Of a stretch of 64,000 bases of DNA, positions 17,352 to 26,187 are shown piece by piece. The first letter of the stretch is position 1. Every line of letters begins with the position of its first letter. Location: contig JBBEBR010000013.1 in assembly GCA_040882225.1 (NCBI GenBank), positions 1-64,000 on the forward strand, written 5' to 3'. The position numbers were made by a program, and so were the translations under genes. The notes under the pieces are model-generated. The model ran no database searches and was not told the origin of the DNA. It saw only the letters and a list, made by a program, of their open reading frames with translations. Origin of the DNA: Gracilimonas sp040882225. GTDB lineage: Bacteria; Bacteroidota; Rhodothermia; Balneolales; Balneolaceae.

Positions 17352-18761
17352 TTAAACTCCGGCTTCTTCTAATAAGTATGCTCGTGGATCAACAACGTGG
17401 CCTTCAATGGCAATAGTTGCGGCAGTAAGCGGACTTACTAACATAGTCCGCGCTCCCGGCCCCTGCCGGCCTTCAAAATTCCGGTTTGAAGTTGAAACAC
17501 AATATTCGCCTTTGGGGATTTTATCTTCATTCATCCCCAGGCAAGCTGAACAACCCGATTGGCGAAGTTCAAAACCTGCGTCCGCTAATATTTTATCAAT
17601 TCCTTCTTTTTTAGCCTGTTCCTGAACCTGCCTCGAACCCGGAACAATCATCGCCTGAACATGGCTTGCTTTCTTTTTGCCTTTCACAAAATCGGCTACA
17701 ATTCGCAGGTCTTCGATGCGGCTGTTCGTGCAGCTTCCTATAAATACATGGTTAATTTTTTTTCCCAATAATGATTCGCCGGGATTCAACCCCATATAAG
17801 CGAGTGATTTTTTCAGCCCTTCGGGATTCTTTACTTGCTCAGCTTCCGGAACCTGATCTGTTATTTTGATTCCCATTCCGGGATTTGTGCCGTAGGTGAT
17901 CATTGGCTCGATGTCTTCTGCCCGAAAATAGTGCTCGGTATCAAAGATGGCTTCATCATCCGAATAAAGCGTAAGCCAGTAATCTTTCGCTCGGTCGAAA
18001 TCAGCTCCTTTTGGCGCAAACTTCCGCCCTTTGATGTATCTGAAGGTAGTTTCGTCGGGAGCAATCATCCCACCACGAGCTCCCATTTCAATGCTCATAT
18101 TACAGATGGTCATTCGGGCTTCCATCGAAAGCGACCAAATGGCCGTTCCCGAATATTCCACAAAATGTCCCGTTCCGCCGGCTGTTCCCAATTTCGAAAT
18201 GATATACAAAATGATATCCTTCGCAAAAATTCCCTCCCCAATTTCGCCGTCAATATTAATGCGCATGGTTTTTGGGCGCTCAATCAACAAACATTGCGTG
18301 GCCATTACCTGCTCAACCTGCGAAGTGCCAATCCCAAAAGCGATGGCTCCAAAAGCTCCGTGCGTAGAAGTGTGGCTGTCTCCGCAAACAATGGTCATTC
18401 CCGGTTTGGTGATGCCAAGTTCCGGGCCAATAACATGCACAATTCCCTGATAAGGATGCCCTAAACCATACAATTCAATGTCAAAATCTTTACAATTATT
18501 CTTAAGCGCATCCACCTGAATTCTGGAAAGGGCGTCTTTTATAGGAAGGTGCTGATTTTGAGTAGGAACGTTATGATCTGCGGTGGCAACAATTTTTTCT
18601 TTTCGGAAGATGTCGATGCCGCGGTTCCTAATACCGCTAAAAGCCTGCGGACTTGTTACTTCGTGAATGAGGTGCCTGTCGATGTACAGGATTTCGAGCC
18701 CGCCTTCAACTTTATCGACTACATGCCTGTTCCAAACTTTCTCAAATAGCGTTTTAGCCAT
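17352..18761 (-). CDS. leuC: 3-isopropylmalate dehydratase large subunit
   Basis: Aconitase-family iron-sulfur subunit of isopropylmalate isomerase, 469 residues. The N-terminus LFEKVWNRHVV and GDSHTSTHGAFGAIAFGIGT are characteristic. The 4Fe-4S ligands are the Cys of GSCTNSR and the two Cys of SGCSACLGMNED. The C-terminal SNRNFEGRQGPGARTMLVSP block is intact. It starts 15 bp after the leuA stop and is followed by leuD after 1 nt. Confidence 0.97.
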   Translation of the reverse strand: MAKTLFEKVWNRHVVDKVEGGLEILYIDRHLIHEVTSPQAFSGIRNRGIDIFRKEKIVATADHNVPTQNQHLPIKDALSRIQVDALKNNCKDFDIELYGLGHPYQGIVHVIGPELGITKPGMTIVCGDSHTSTHGAFGAIAFGIGTSQVEQVMATQCLLIERPKTMRINIDGEIGEGIFAKDIILYIISKLGTAGGTGHFVEYSGTAIWSLSMEARMTICNMSIEMGARGGMIAPDETTFRYIKGRKFAPKGADFDRAKDYWLTLYSDDEAIFDTEHYFRAEDIEPMITYGTNPGMGIKITDQVPEAEQVKNPEGLKKSLAYMGLNPGESLLGKKINHVFIGSCTNSRIEDLRIVADFVKGKKKASHVQAMIVPGSRQVQEQAKKEGIDKILADAGFELRQSGCSACLGMNEDKIPKGEYCVSTSNRNFEGRQGPGARTMLVSPLTAATIAIEGHVVDPRAYLLEEAGV

Positions 18762-18776
18762 ACATGCTGATCTTTT

Positions 18777-19934
18777 TTATCCAGTAGCTGCTACAGAAAA
18801 CAGGCGAATTAAATCCTGATCCTGTATTATTTTTTGCTGATCTGCGATTGCTAAAAATTCCTTGTAATGTTTATCCAGTTCCTTTTTTTCAAAATCGAAC
18901 CCAAGTTTTTTTGCCCGGTAATTAAGTGCGGCTCTTCCGCTTCGGGCGGTTAGAACGATGGTTGAATCGAGTGCGCCAACCTCAGCCGGATCTATAATTT
19001 CATACGTTTCACGACTTTTAATTACTCCATCCTGATGAATTCCTGAAGAGTGAGCAAAAGCGTTTGATCCAACAATAGCTTTGTTTGGCTGAACGGCCAT
19101 ATTCATTTTGCTGCAAACGAGCGCGCTCATCGCACACAAGTGCTTGGTATTTATCCTGGTGTCAAAATTCAGGTCATTATGTTTTCGCATAATCATCACT
19201 ACTTCTTCGAGCGATGCATTTCCCGCACGTTCACCAATTCCATTAATGGTGCATTCAATTTGAGTAGCACCGTTCATAATCCCCGAAATCGAGTTAGCGG
19301 TAGCCAATCCTAAATCATTATGGCAATGCGTGGAGATGGTAACTTTATCAATCCCCTTTACATTTTCTTTTAGGAATTTGATTTTTTCTCCGTATTCCGA
19401 AGGCAGGCAATATCCCGTGGTATCAGGAATATTGACGACGGTTGCACCCGCTTTTATTGCCGCTTCTATCACCTTTGCGAGAAACACATTCTCTGTTCTT
19501 CCAGCATCTTCGGCGTAAAATTCCACATCTTCAACAAACTTCTTGGCATACTTCACGGCTGCCACAGCCCGCTCGGTTACATTTTCACGGGTTGTTTGAA
19601 GTTTGTCGAAAACATGGCTATCAGAAGTACCGATCCCTGTATGAATGCGGGGTCGTTTAGCTGACTTAACTGCTTCAGCTGCCACTTCGATGTCGTGAGT
19701 TACTGCTCGTGAGAGAGCGCAAACAGTTGATTCGGTAATCACTTCAGAAATTTTGCGTACGGATTCGAAATCTCCCGGGCTGGATACCGGGAACCCAACT
19801 TCTATCACATCAACTCCAAGTTGTTCAAGCGCTTTGGCTATCTCAATTTTTTCGGATGTATTGAGCCTGCAACCAGGCACTTGTTCGCCATCACGAAGAG
19901 TTGTGTCAAAAATTTGAATTTGTTTATTTGGCAT
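18777..19934 (-). CDS. leuA: 2-isopropylmalate synthase, short form without regulatory domain
   Basis: Condenses acetyl-CoA with 2-oxoisovalerate, the committed step of leucine synthesis. HMGL-like TIM-barrel motifs are clear: DTTLRDGEQVPG at 10-21, STHCHNDLGLATANS near 205 (metal-binding histidines) and NGIGERAGNASLEEVVM. At 385 residues it stops after the accessory region. The C-terminal LeuA dimer/allosteric domain of about 120 residues found in the 500-residue form is absent, and leuC follows within 15 bp, so it has not been lost to a frameshift. Related short enzymes include homocitrate and citramalate synthases; the leuCDB context favours isopropylmalate synthase. Confidence 0.9.
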   Translation of the reverse strand: MPNKQIQIFDTTLRDGEQVPGCRLNTSEKIEIAKALEQLGVDVIEVGFPVSSPGDFESVRKISEVITESTVCALSRAVTHDIEVAAEAVKSAKRPRIHTGIGTSDSHVFDKLQTTRENVTERAVAAVKYAKKFVEDVEFYAEDAGRTENVFLAKVIEAAIKAGATVVNIPDTTGYCLPSEYGEKIKFLKENVKGIDKVTISTHCHNDLGLATANSISGIMNGATQIECTINGIGERAGNASLEEVVMIMRKHNDLNFDTRINTKHLCAMSALVCSKMNMAVQPNKAIVGSNAFAHSSGIHQDGVIKSRETYEIIDPAEVGALDSTIVLTARSGRAALNYRAKKLGFDFEKKELDKHYKEFLAIADQQKIIQDQDLIRLFSVAATG

Positions 19935-20131
19935 TAGTTGTATGATTTCTAACTTAGCTGCCGATTCAATTACTTTCTCTGGTCAATCGAGTAATTACGT
20001 GGCGAAAGTAGATGGCATAACTATATATCTAAAACAAGAAATGCTATTTATTACGATATCCAAACTTATTTAAAAGCAGATTTCCTTCGCCAAACCTTAC
20101 TTAAACCACTTTAGGCTCTTATTTTTTTACA

Positions 20132-21670
20132 ATGGCTAACCAACCAAACGACCATCTTTTCCAGCTAATAAAATCGCTCTCTAAAGCCGAAAAACGAGCT
20201 TTTAAAATTTATGCGATGCGGAACAGCAGTGAAAAGGCAAAGTTTATTCAGCTTTTTGACGCTGTAGATAAAGTATTGTTGTATGATGAAGAAGCTATCG
20301 TCAAAAAATTAGAAGGAATCAAAAAAGGACAGTTTTCGAACTTAAAAGCTCATCTTTATAAACAAATTTTGACGAGCCTCAGGCTCACGAATATCAACCA
20401 TAATCTGGACATTTTACTTCGGGAGCAAATTGATTATGCCCGTATTCTCTACAATAAAGGCCTCTACAAACAAAGCCTAAAACTGCTTGAAAAAGCAAAA
20501 TCTATGGCTGCTCATAATCATCGCATAACTCTGGAATATGAGATTCTCACCTTCGAAAAATTAATTGAATCTCAATACATAACCCGCAGTCTTAGTAATC
20601 GTGCTGATGAGCTAATCTTACAAACCGAAGACACGCTCCATACTCTTAACAATTACAATACCCTTTCAAATCTCTCGCTCAGATTGTACGGCATATATAT
20701 CAAAGCCGGGCATGTGCGGAATGAAAAAGACTACGAGCAGATTACTTCCTTTTTCAAAGTGGCATTAAAAGGCATTGAGCAAAACAAGCTTGGATTTTTT
20801 GAGCAACTGTATCTGAATGTTTCTTATGCGTGGTACAGCCTTATTGTTCAGGACTTTTTGCTTCAGTACCGGTACTCTCAAAAGTGGGTAGATTTATTCC
20901 AGGATAACCCGGATATGCTGGAACTTGAACCTATTTGGTATCTAAAAGGGCAGCATGTATTGCTGGAAGCTCTTTTTGTTTTAGGCCACTATAAAAAGCA
21001 TGAAGAAGTGGTCAGAAACCTCCAGAAATTTGTTGACAATCCGCCATCCCGAAATAACGAAAACCTGGAAACTTTGGGCTTTATGTATCTTTATACATCA
21101 AAAATAAACTCCCATTTTATGGCTGGTACTTTTACGGAAGGCATAAAAATGGTGCCTGAATTAAACCGTAAAATTGAAAAATACTCTCAGCAAGTTGACC
21201 CTCACCGAATCCTCATCTTTTACTATAAAATTGCCAGCCTTTATTTCGGTGCCGGTAAAAATGAGGAAGCCATTAAATACCTCAATAAAATCATCAATTA
21301 TCCCGATCAGCGGCTGCGTGAAGATATTCACTGCTTTGCCCGTATTCTGAATTTAATCGCTCATTATGAGTTGGGAAACCGTGCGCATGTGGAGTATCAA
21401 ATTCGGTCGGTGTATCGATTTCTTCGAAAAATGAATGATTTGAATATGGTACAGCAGGAAATCCTGAAGTTTCTTCAAAGTCTGGACGAAAGAAATGGGA
21501 AGCCGATCAAGGAAAAATTCGTCGCTTTAAGAAAAAGGCTCCTTGAAATCAATGAACTTCCCTATCAAAAGAGGCCATTTTTGTACTTGGATATCATATC
21601 ATGGTTAGAGTCTAAAACGCAGGATAAGCCGGTTCAGGATATCATTAAAGGCAAGTTCACTCCCCGATAA
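20132..21670 (+). CDS. conserved helical (TPR-like) protein
   Basis: A 512-residue soluble protein with no signal peptide or catalytic motif that I recognise. The N-terminal 80 residues (SLSKAEKRAFKIYAMRN...FSNLKAHLYKQIL) are conserved-looking. From about 95 onward the sequence reads as repeated pairs of amphipathic helices (e.g. ARILYNKGLYKQSLKLLEKAKSM and YFGAGKNEEAIKYLNKII), typical of TPR-like scaffolds. It lies between the divergent leu operon and the ilv leader. Whether it is linked to branched-chain amino acid metabolism is unknown. Confidence 0.8.
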   Translation: MANQPNDHLFQLIKSLSKAEKRAFKIYAMRNSSEKAKFIQLFDAVDKVLLYDEEAIVKKLEGIKKGQFSNLKAHLYKQILTSLRLTNINHNLDILLREQIDYARILYNKGLYKQSLKLLEKAKSMAAHNHRITLEYEILTFEKLIESQYITRSLSNRADELILQTEDTLHTLNNYNTLSNLSLRLYGIYIKAGHVRNEKDYEQITSFFKVALKGIEQNKLGFFEQLYLNVSYAWYSLIVQDFLLQYRYSQKWVDLFQDNPDMLELEPIWYLKGQHVLLEALFVLGHYKKHEEVVRNLQKFVDNPPSRNNENLETLGFMYLYTSKINSHFMAGTFTEGIKMVPELNRKIEKYSQQVDPHRILIFYYKIASLYFGAGKNEEAIKYLNKIINYPDQRLREDIHCFARILNLIAHYELGNRAHVEYQIRSVYRFLRKMNDLNMVQQEILKFLQSLDERNGKPIKEKFVALRKRLLEINELPYQKRPFLYLDIISWLESKTQDKPVQDIIKGKFTPR

Positions 21671-21781
21671 CCACTCCAGCTTTTTTTGGGCATCCCATTA
21701 ATCACTTTATTTGTTGCTACTGAAATTTGCCGTTTAACCTCTCATGGCGTTTCTTTGAACCGCAGAACAAAACACACAAAA

Positions 21782-21853
21782 ATGCTCTTAATTATTTCTC
21801 TGGTCATTATTCGAATTATAGGTATCGCATACCAACCAGGGAAAGCTTTGTAA
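21782..21853 (+). CDS. ilv leader peptide (attenuator peptide)
   Basis: A 23-codon reading frame starting MLLIISLVIIRIIGI, in which 11 of the first 15 residues are Leu, Ile or Val. It ends at TAA 26 nt before an intrinsic terminator and 80 nt before ilvD. The composition and position match leader peptides that sense charged tRNA-Ile/Leu/Val, such as enterobacterial IlvL. The run of Ile codons lies over segment 1 of the RNA switch, and codons 20-23 lie over segment 2. No strong Shine-Dalgarno is visible, which is common in this group. The peptide has no other recognisable function. Confidence 0.75.
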   Translation: MLLIISLVIIRIIGIAYQPGKAL

Positions 21854-21906
21854 TTAGCATTTTTTTCATATGATTACCGAAAGCCTTCCCTGACCCGGAA
21901 GGCTTT
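21797..21906 (+). promoter_or_regulatory. ilv transcription attenuator, alternative RNA helices
   Basis: Three mutually exclusive pairings can be drawn. 1:2 is TCTCTGGT (21797-21804) with ACCAGGGA (21835-21842), 8 pairs including one G-U. 2:3 (antiterminator) is GGGAAAGCTTT (21839-21849) with AAAGCCTTCCC (21880-21890), 10 of 11 pairs. 3:4 (terminator) is AAAGCCTTCC (21880-21889) with GGAAGGCTTT (21897-21906). A ribosome stalled on the Ile/Leu/Val codons covers segment 1 and frees segment 2 to form the antiterminator; a ribosome reaching the stop codon covers segment 2 and lets the terminator form. The regulation is inferred from this geometry. Confidence 0.78.
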
Positions 21907-21910
21907 TTTT
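21880..21910 (+). terminator. intrinsic terminator in the ilv leader
   Basis: A perfect 10-bp stem AAAGCCTTCC / GGAAGGCTTT with a 7-nt loop, ending in seven consecutive T (21904-21910). It is the strongest intrinsic terminator I see in the window and lies only 24 nt before the ilvD ATG. It could also terminate the TPR-like gene 210 bp upstream, but the overlap with an antiterminator and the leader peptide argue for an attenuator role. Confidence 0.9.
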
Positions 21911-21933
21911 ATGCCTGATATTTTAAAAACCTT

Positions 21934-23613
21934 ATGACCGAACTCAACAAATTTAGTAAACACGTTACACAATCCGATTCTCAGCCAGCCGCTCAGGCTA
22001 TGCTTTGCGCTATCGGGCTCAGTTCCGAAGATCTCAAAAAACCACTCATCGGTATCGCAAGTACAGGATATGAGGGAAACCCTTGTAACATGCATCTTAA
22101 CGATCTCGCGCTTCACGTAAAAAAAGGCGTACAATCGGCAGGATTGACAGGCCTCATTTTCAATACAATTGGTATTAGTGATGGCATTTCGATGGGAACG
22201 CCGGGTATGCGTTACTCTCTCCCTTCCCGTGACCTCATTGCAGATTCTATGGAATCGGTGGTAAAGGGGATGTCTTATGATGGAATGGCCGCAATAGTGG
22301 GTTGTGACAAAAATATGCCGGGCGCTTTAATGGCGATGATTCGCGTAAACCGCCCTTCCATTTTGGTGTATGGAGGAACTATTGCACCGGGTTTTCACAA
22401 TGGGAAAAAACTGGATGTTGTATCCGCTTTTGAAGCTTGGGGGCAAAAGGTGAGCGGAAAAATTTCGGACGAGGATTTTAAAGATGTGATTCAGCATGCA
22501 TGTCCCGGTGCAGGCGCTTGTGGAGGAATGTATACCGCAAATACAATGTCGTCCGCGATTGAAGCTTTAGGAATGAGCCTTCCTTACAACTCATCAAATC
22601 CAGCGGTAAATAGTTCAAAAGTGGTAGAATGTGAAGAGTTGGGAGATCATCTTTATAAACTGCTCGAAAAGGATATTAAACCCTCTGACATCCTTACAAA
22701 GAAGTCTTTTGAAAATGCTATTCGCTTAGTGATTGTTTTGGGAGGATCTACAAATGCGGTTCTTCATCTTATCGCAATCGCAAAAGCTGCAAAAATTGAT
22801 CTAACCCTCGCTGATTTTCAACGATTAAGCGACACCACTCCTTTTTTAGCTGATTTAAAACCCAGCGGCAAATATGTGATGGAAGACCTTCACGACATCG
22901 GAGGCGTACCCGCGGTGATGAAATATATGCTGGAGCATGATTTATTGGATGGAGACTGCCTCACCGTTACCGGAAAATCCATCGCTGAAAACCTGAAAAA
23001 TATTTCCCCTGTAGACCTGAAACAGGAAATTATACATCCGCTTGATAATCCCATCAAGAAAAAAGGACATATACAGATCTTATTTGGAAATCTCGCTCCC
23101 GAAGGCTCGGTGGCAAAAATCACCGGAAAAGAAGGAGAGTTTTTTGAAGGCCCCGCCCGCGTTTTCGACAGTGAAGAATTAGCCAATGAGGGCATCAAAT
23201 CCGGAGAGGTGCAATCTGGAGATGTGGTTGTAATCCGATATGTAGGGCCAAAAGGCGGACCCGGAATGCCGGAAATGCTAAAACCAACTTCCGCTATTAT
23301 GGGCGCAGGACTTGGAAATGAAGTCGCTCTTATCACCGATGGCAGATTTTCTGGTGGAACGCATGGTTTTGTAGTGGGCCACATCACCCCTGAAGCACAA
23401 TTGGGTGGAACCATTGGGCTGCTCAGAAATGGAGACATTGTTCAAATAAATGCCCAGAAAAATGAAATTAATGTGCAGTTATCCGAGGCAAAATTATCCC
23501 AGCGTAGAAAAGAATGGGAGGCTCCGCCCTTGAAAGAAAAAAGCGGCACCCTTTATAAATATGCAAAAACGGTTTCAACAGCTTCAGAAGGCTGTGTAAC
23601 AGATGAATTTTAG
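21934..23613 (+). CDS. ilvD: dihydroxy-acid dehydratase
   Basis: Iron-sulfur dehydratase converting 2,3-dihydroxy-isovalerate and -methylvalerate to the 2-oxo acids, shared by the Ile, Val and Leu pathways. 559 residues, the family length. Cluster and metal motifs are visible: GNPCNMHLN (Cys), GCDKNMPGALMA (Cys) and CPGAGACGGMYTANTMSSA. The C-terminal GRFSGGTHGFVVGHITPEA is intact. It is the first gene of the plus-strand ilvD-ilvB-ilvN-ilvC-ilvA run and is preceded by the attenuator. Confidence 0.97.
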   Translation: MTELNKFSKHVTQSDSQPAAQAMLCAIGLSSEDLKKPLIGIASTGYEGNPCNMHLNDLALHVKKGVQSAGLTGLIFNTIGISDGISMGTPGMRYSLPSRDLIADSMESVVKGMSYDGMAAIVGCDKNMPGALMAMIRVNRPSILVYGGTIAPGFHNGKKLDVVSAFEAWGQKVSGKISDEDFKDVIQHACPGAGACGGMYTANTMSSAIEALGMSLPYNSSNPAVNSSKVVECEELGDHLYKLLEKDIKPSDILTKKSFENAIRLVIVLGGSTNAVLHLIAIAKAAKIDLTLADFQRLSDTTPFLADLKPSGKYVMEDLHDIGGVPAVMKYMLEHDLLDGDCLTVTGKSIAENLKNISPVDLKQEIIHPLDNPIKKKGHIQILFGNLAPEGSVAKITGKEGEFFEGPARVFDSEELANEGIKSGEVQSGDVVVIRYVGPKGGPGMPEMLKPTSAIMGAGLGNEVALITDGRFSGGTHGFVVGHITPEAQLGGTIGLLRNGDIVQINAQKNEINVQLSEAKLSQRRKEWEAPPLKEKSGTLYKYAKTVSTASEGCVTDEF

Positions 23614-23678
23614 CCGAAGGGAACTGTGACAGATCATAGAAAATACTCAAACTCACTCATCGAAGAAGCAACATTAAC

Positions 23679-25412
23679 ATGGAAACACTAACCCCAGAAA
23701 CAAAACATAAGAAACCAAGGAAAAAGAAAATTCTTAGCGGAGCTGAAGCCATAATCCAGATTCTTCAGGAAGAAGATGTGGATACAATTTTTGGTTATCC
23801 TGGTGGAGCGATTATGCCGGTCTATGACGCCCTTTATGATTTTCAGGATTCTATCACTCACATTTTGGCCCGGCACGAACAGGGAGCCATTCACGCCGCT
23901 CAGGGTTATGCGCGCGCGTCAGGCAAAGTTGGCGTCTGTTTGGCAACATCCGGGCCTGGGGCCACAAACCTCATTACCGGAATTGCTGATGCTCAAATCG
24001 ATTCCACTCCCCTTGTTTGCATTACCGGGCAGGTTGCTTCTCCTTTTTTGGGAAGTGACGCTTTCCAGGAAACCGATGTAATTGGAATTTCAATGCCGGT
24101 TACAAAATGGAACTTCCAGGTTACCAAAGCTGAAGAAATTCCCGCAGCACTTGCCAAAGCTTTTTTCGTTGCCCGATCTGGAAGGCCGGGCCCGGTGTTA
24201 ATCGACATCACCAAAGACGCACAGTTTCAGACCTTCGATTTTGAATATGAAAAGTGCACAGCTTTACGAAGTTATTGTCCGAAACCAGAGCTAAATATTT
24301 CCAAAGTTGAAGAAGCCGCTGAACTTATAAACTCGGCAGAACGGCCTTTAATCCTCTTTGGACAGGGCATAATTTTGGCTAATGCAGAAAAGGAGTTCCA
24401 AAAGTTTGTCGAAAAAACGGGTATTCCCTCTGCGTGGACAATTATGGGACTTTCTGCCATAGATAGCGATCACCCACTGAATGTTGGGATGCTGGGAATG
24501 CATGGAAATTATGGGCCTAATTTACTCACCAACCAATGTGATGTTTTAATAGCCATCGGGATGCGGTTCGACGATCGCGTAACTGGCAACCTCGATTATT
24601 ACGCCAAACAGGCAAAAGTAATTCACCTCGAAATTGATGCCGCCGAAATCGATAAAAATGTGAAAACGGATGTGGCTGTTTTGGGAGACGCCAAAGAATC
24701 TCTGCCAGAGTTAACAAAGCGGGTAAAGGCAAGGATTCACGCAGAATGGTTGCAACGTTTCCGGGATTGTGATGCCGAAGAATTTGAAAAAGTGGTCAAA
24801 GAAGAGCTTCATCCTTCCTCGCCGGTTTTAAGTATGGGGGAAGTAATCCGGATTATTTCAGAGAAAACAAAAGGTGAAGCGATTATTGTTTCTGATGTTG
24901 GCCAGCACCAAATGATTGCCTGCCGGTACAGCAAATTCACCAAGTCAAAAGGTAATATTACCTCTGGTGGCTTGGGAACCATGGGTTTTGGTTTGCCTGC
25001 CGCATTGGGTGCAAAATTGGGTGCTCCAGATCGTGAAGTTATAGCGGTAATTGGCGATGGTGGTTTTCAAATGACAATTCAGGAACTCGCTACTATTTAT
25101 CAAACACAGACGAAAGTAAAAATTCTGCTTTTGAATAATGAATTTTTGGGGATGGTGCGCCAGTGGCAGCAATTGTTCTTCAAGAAAAGATATTCGTTTA
25201 CCGAAATGAAAAATCCCGATTTCCAAAGTGTGGTAAAAGGGTTCGGTATTAAATCCAATATTGTAATTGAACGGGAAACTATGGAGTCAGCAATCGAGGA
25301 ATTTATCAATTATGATGGCTCCTACTTTCTTGAAGTGATGGTTGGCAAAGAAAATAATGTATTCCCCATGGTTCCAAGCGGTCAGTCAATATCAAATATC
25401 AGGTTGGAATGA
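23679..25412 (+). CDS. ilvB: acetolactate synthase large (catalytic) subunit
   Basis: ThDP- and FAD-dependent acetohydroxyacid synthase catalytic subunit, making acetolactate or acetohydroxybutyrate. Of 577 residues, the first 18 are a basic extension (KHKKPRKKK). The ThDP pyrimidine-binding region FGYPGGAIMPVYDALYD with the catalytic Glu in HEQGAIHAAQGYARASG follows, then ATSGPGATNLITGIADA and the FAD domain. The C-terminal ThDP diphosphate motif is GDGGFQMTIQELATIYQTQTKVKILLLNN. It overlaps ilvN by 4 nt (ATGA), indicating translational coupling. Confidence 0.97.
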   Translation: METLTPETKHKKPRKKKILSGAEAIIQILQEEDVDTIFGYPGGAIMPVYDALYDFQDSITHILARHEQGAIHAAQGYARASGKVGVCLATSGPGATNLITGIADAQIDSTPLVCITGQVASPFLGSDAFQETDVIGISMPVTKWNFQVTKAEEIPAALAKAFFVARSGRPGPVLIDITKDAQFQTFDFEYEKCTALRSYCPKPELNISKVEEAAELINSAERPLILFGQGIILANAEKEFQKFVEKTGIPSAWTIMGLSAIDSDHPLNVGMLGMHGNYGPNLLTNQCDVLIAIGMRFDDRVTGNLDYYAKQAKVIHLEIDAAEIDKNVKTDVAVLGDAKESLPELTKRVKARIHAEWLQRFRDCDAEEFEKVVKEELHPSSPVLSMGEVIRIISEKTKGEAIIVSDVGQHQMIACRYSKFTKSKGNITSGGLGTMGFGLPAALGAKLGAPDREVIAVIGDGGFQMTIQELATIYQTQTKVKILLLNNEFLGMVRQWQQLFFKKRYSFTEMKNPDFQSVVKGFGIKSNIVIERETMESAIEEFINYDGSYFLEVMVGKENNVFPMVPSGQSISNIRLE

Positions 25413-25957
25413 GGCTTATGAAAAAGGATTTCACCATCACTGTTTATACCGAAAATCAGGTGGGATTGTTAAACCGGATCACCATCATTTTTACAAAAAG
25501 AAAAGTGAATATCGAAAGCATGACAGCCTCAGCTAGTGAAACGGAGGGCGTTCATCGTTTTACAATCGTCATCACCCAAACAGAAGAAAGCGTGGCGAAA
25601 ATTGTGAAGCAGATTGAAAAACTTGTGGATGTTTTACAAGCAAACTATCACGAAAGCTCAGATGTGATTCAACAGGAAATGGCTTTATACAAAATTCCCA
25701 CAAGGGTTTTTGCCCATGGCGGAAAGGCCGAAAAGATTGTGAGGGCGCATCACGCACGGGTTCTTACGATGGAGAAAGAATTCACGGTGATCGAAAAAAC
25801 CGGATATCACGAAGAAACACGGCAGCTTTTCGAAGCGCTTAAACCTTATGGCATTATCGAATTTTCTCAATCCGGAAGAATTGCGGTATCCAAAACAGGA
25901 AAAGGAATTTCGGGATTTGTGGGAGAATCTACCGCAGATTCTATTTCAGAAATATGA
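25409..25957 (+). CDS. ilvN: acetolactate synthase small (regulatory) subunit
   Basis: Regulatory partner of IlvB, expected to confer valine feedback inhibition and activate the catalytic subunit. 182 residues: an N-terminal ACT domain (FTITVYTENQVGLLNRITIIF, with the Gly-Leu-x-Asn/Arg effector-site pattern) and a C-terminal ALS_ss_C domain (ARVLTMEKEFTVIEKTG...FGRIAVSK-like end). The start at 25409 overlaps the ilvB stop; a second ATG three codons later is possible. A 230-bp repeat-rich gap separates it from ilvC. Confidence 0.95.
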   Translation: MRLMKKDFTITVYTENQVGLLNRITIIFTKRKVNIESMTASASETEGVHRFTIVITQTEESVAKIVKQIEKLVDVLQANYHESSDVIQQEMALYKIPTRVFAHGGKAEKIVRAHHARVLTMEKEFTVIEKTGYHEETRQLFEALKPYGIIEFSQSGRIAVSKTGKGISGFVGESTADSISEI

Positions 25958-25962
25958 AGGTC

Positions 25963-26168
25963 TGCCACAGAATCACCAAAACACGAAAAAATAATATGCA
26001 AGGATTAGTATTTCCGTGACAAATCAAGAAAATAATTTTTAATCAATAAACAATGCCCCAAAACTATTTCACTTTCGTGCTTTAGTATTTCTGTGGCAAC
26101 ATTTTACTAAAAAAATAAATAGCTCAAAATACTATCTCACATTTCGTGTTTTCGTGTTTCTGTGGCAA
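25963..26168. repeat. cluster of TTTCGTG...TGTGGCA repeats between ilvN and ilvC
   Basis: Three forward units end in GTGACAA or TGTGGCA (26009-26022, 26071-26099 and 26141-26168) and one inverted unit starts TGCCACAGAATC (25963-25986). The forward unit CTTTCGTGCTTTAGTATTTC leads into TGTGGCAA. They match the repeats at 10583-10666 and 43932-43949. The gap has no coding frame or terminator. The inverted and forward units could pair in the ilv transcript and influence processing between ilvN and ilvC, but that is speculative. Confidence 0.6.
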
Positions 26169-26187
26169 AAAATAAATCAAACAAAAA

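Noticed and set aside
17835..18464. Two long plus-strand open frames opposite leuC
   Set aside because: They overlap each other and a complete leuC with all iron-sulfur motifs; no family resemblance was seen.
19935..20131. Searched for a leucine-rich leader and terminator upstream of leuA
   Set aside because: No Leu-rich short frame or stem followed by a T-run was found on the minus strand, so leu attenuation is not supported here.
22890..23438. Long open frame on the opposite strand of ilvD (182 codons)
   Set aside because: It is Pro/Ser-rich low-complexity translation typical of antisense frames, and ilvD is intact across the whole region.
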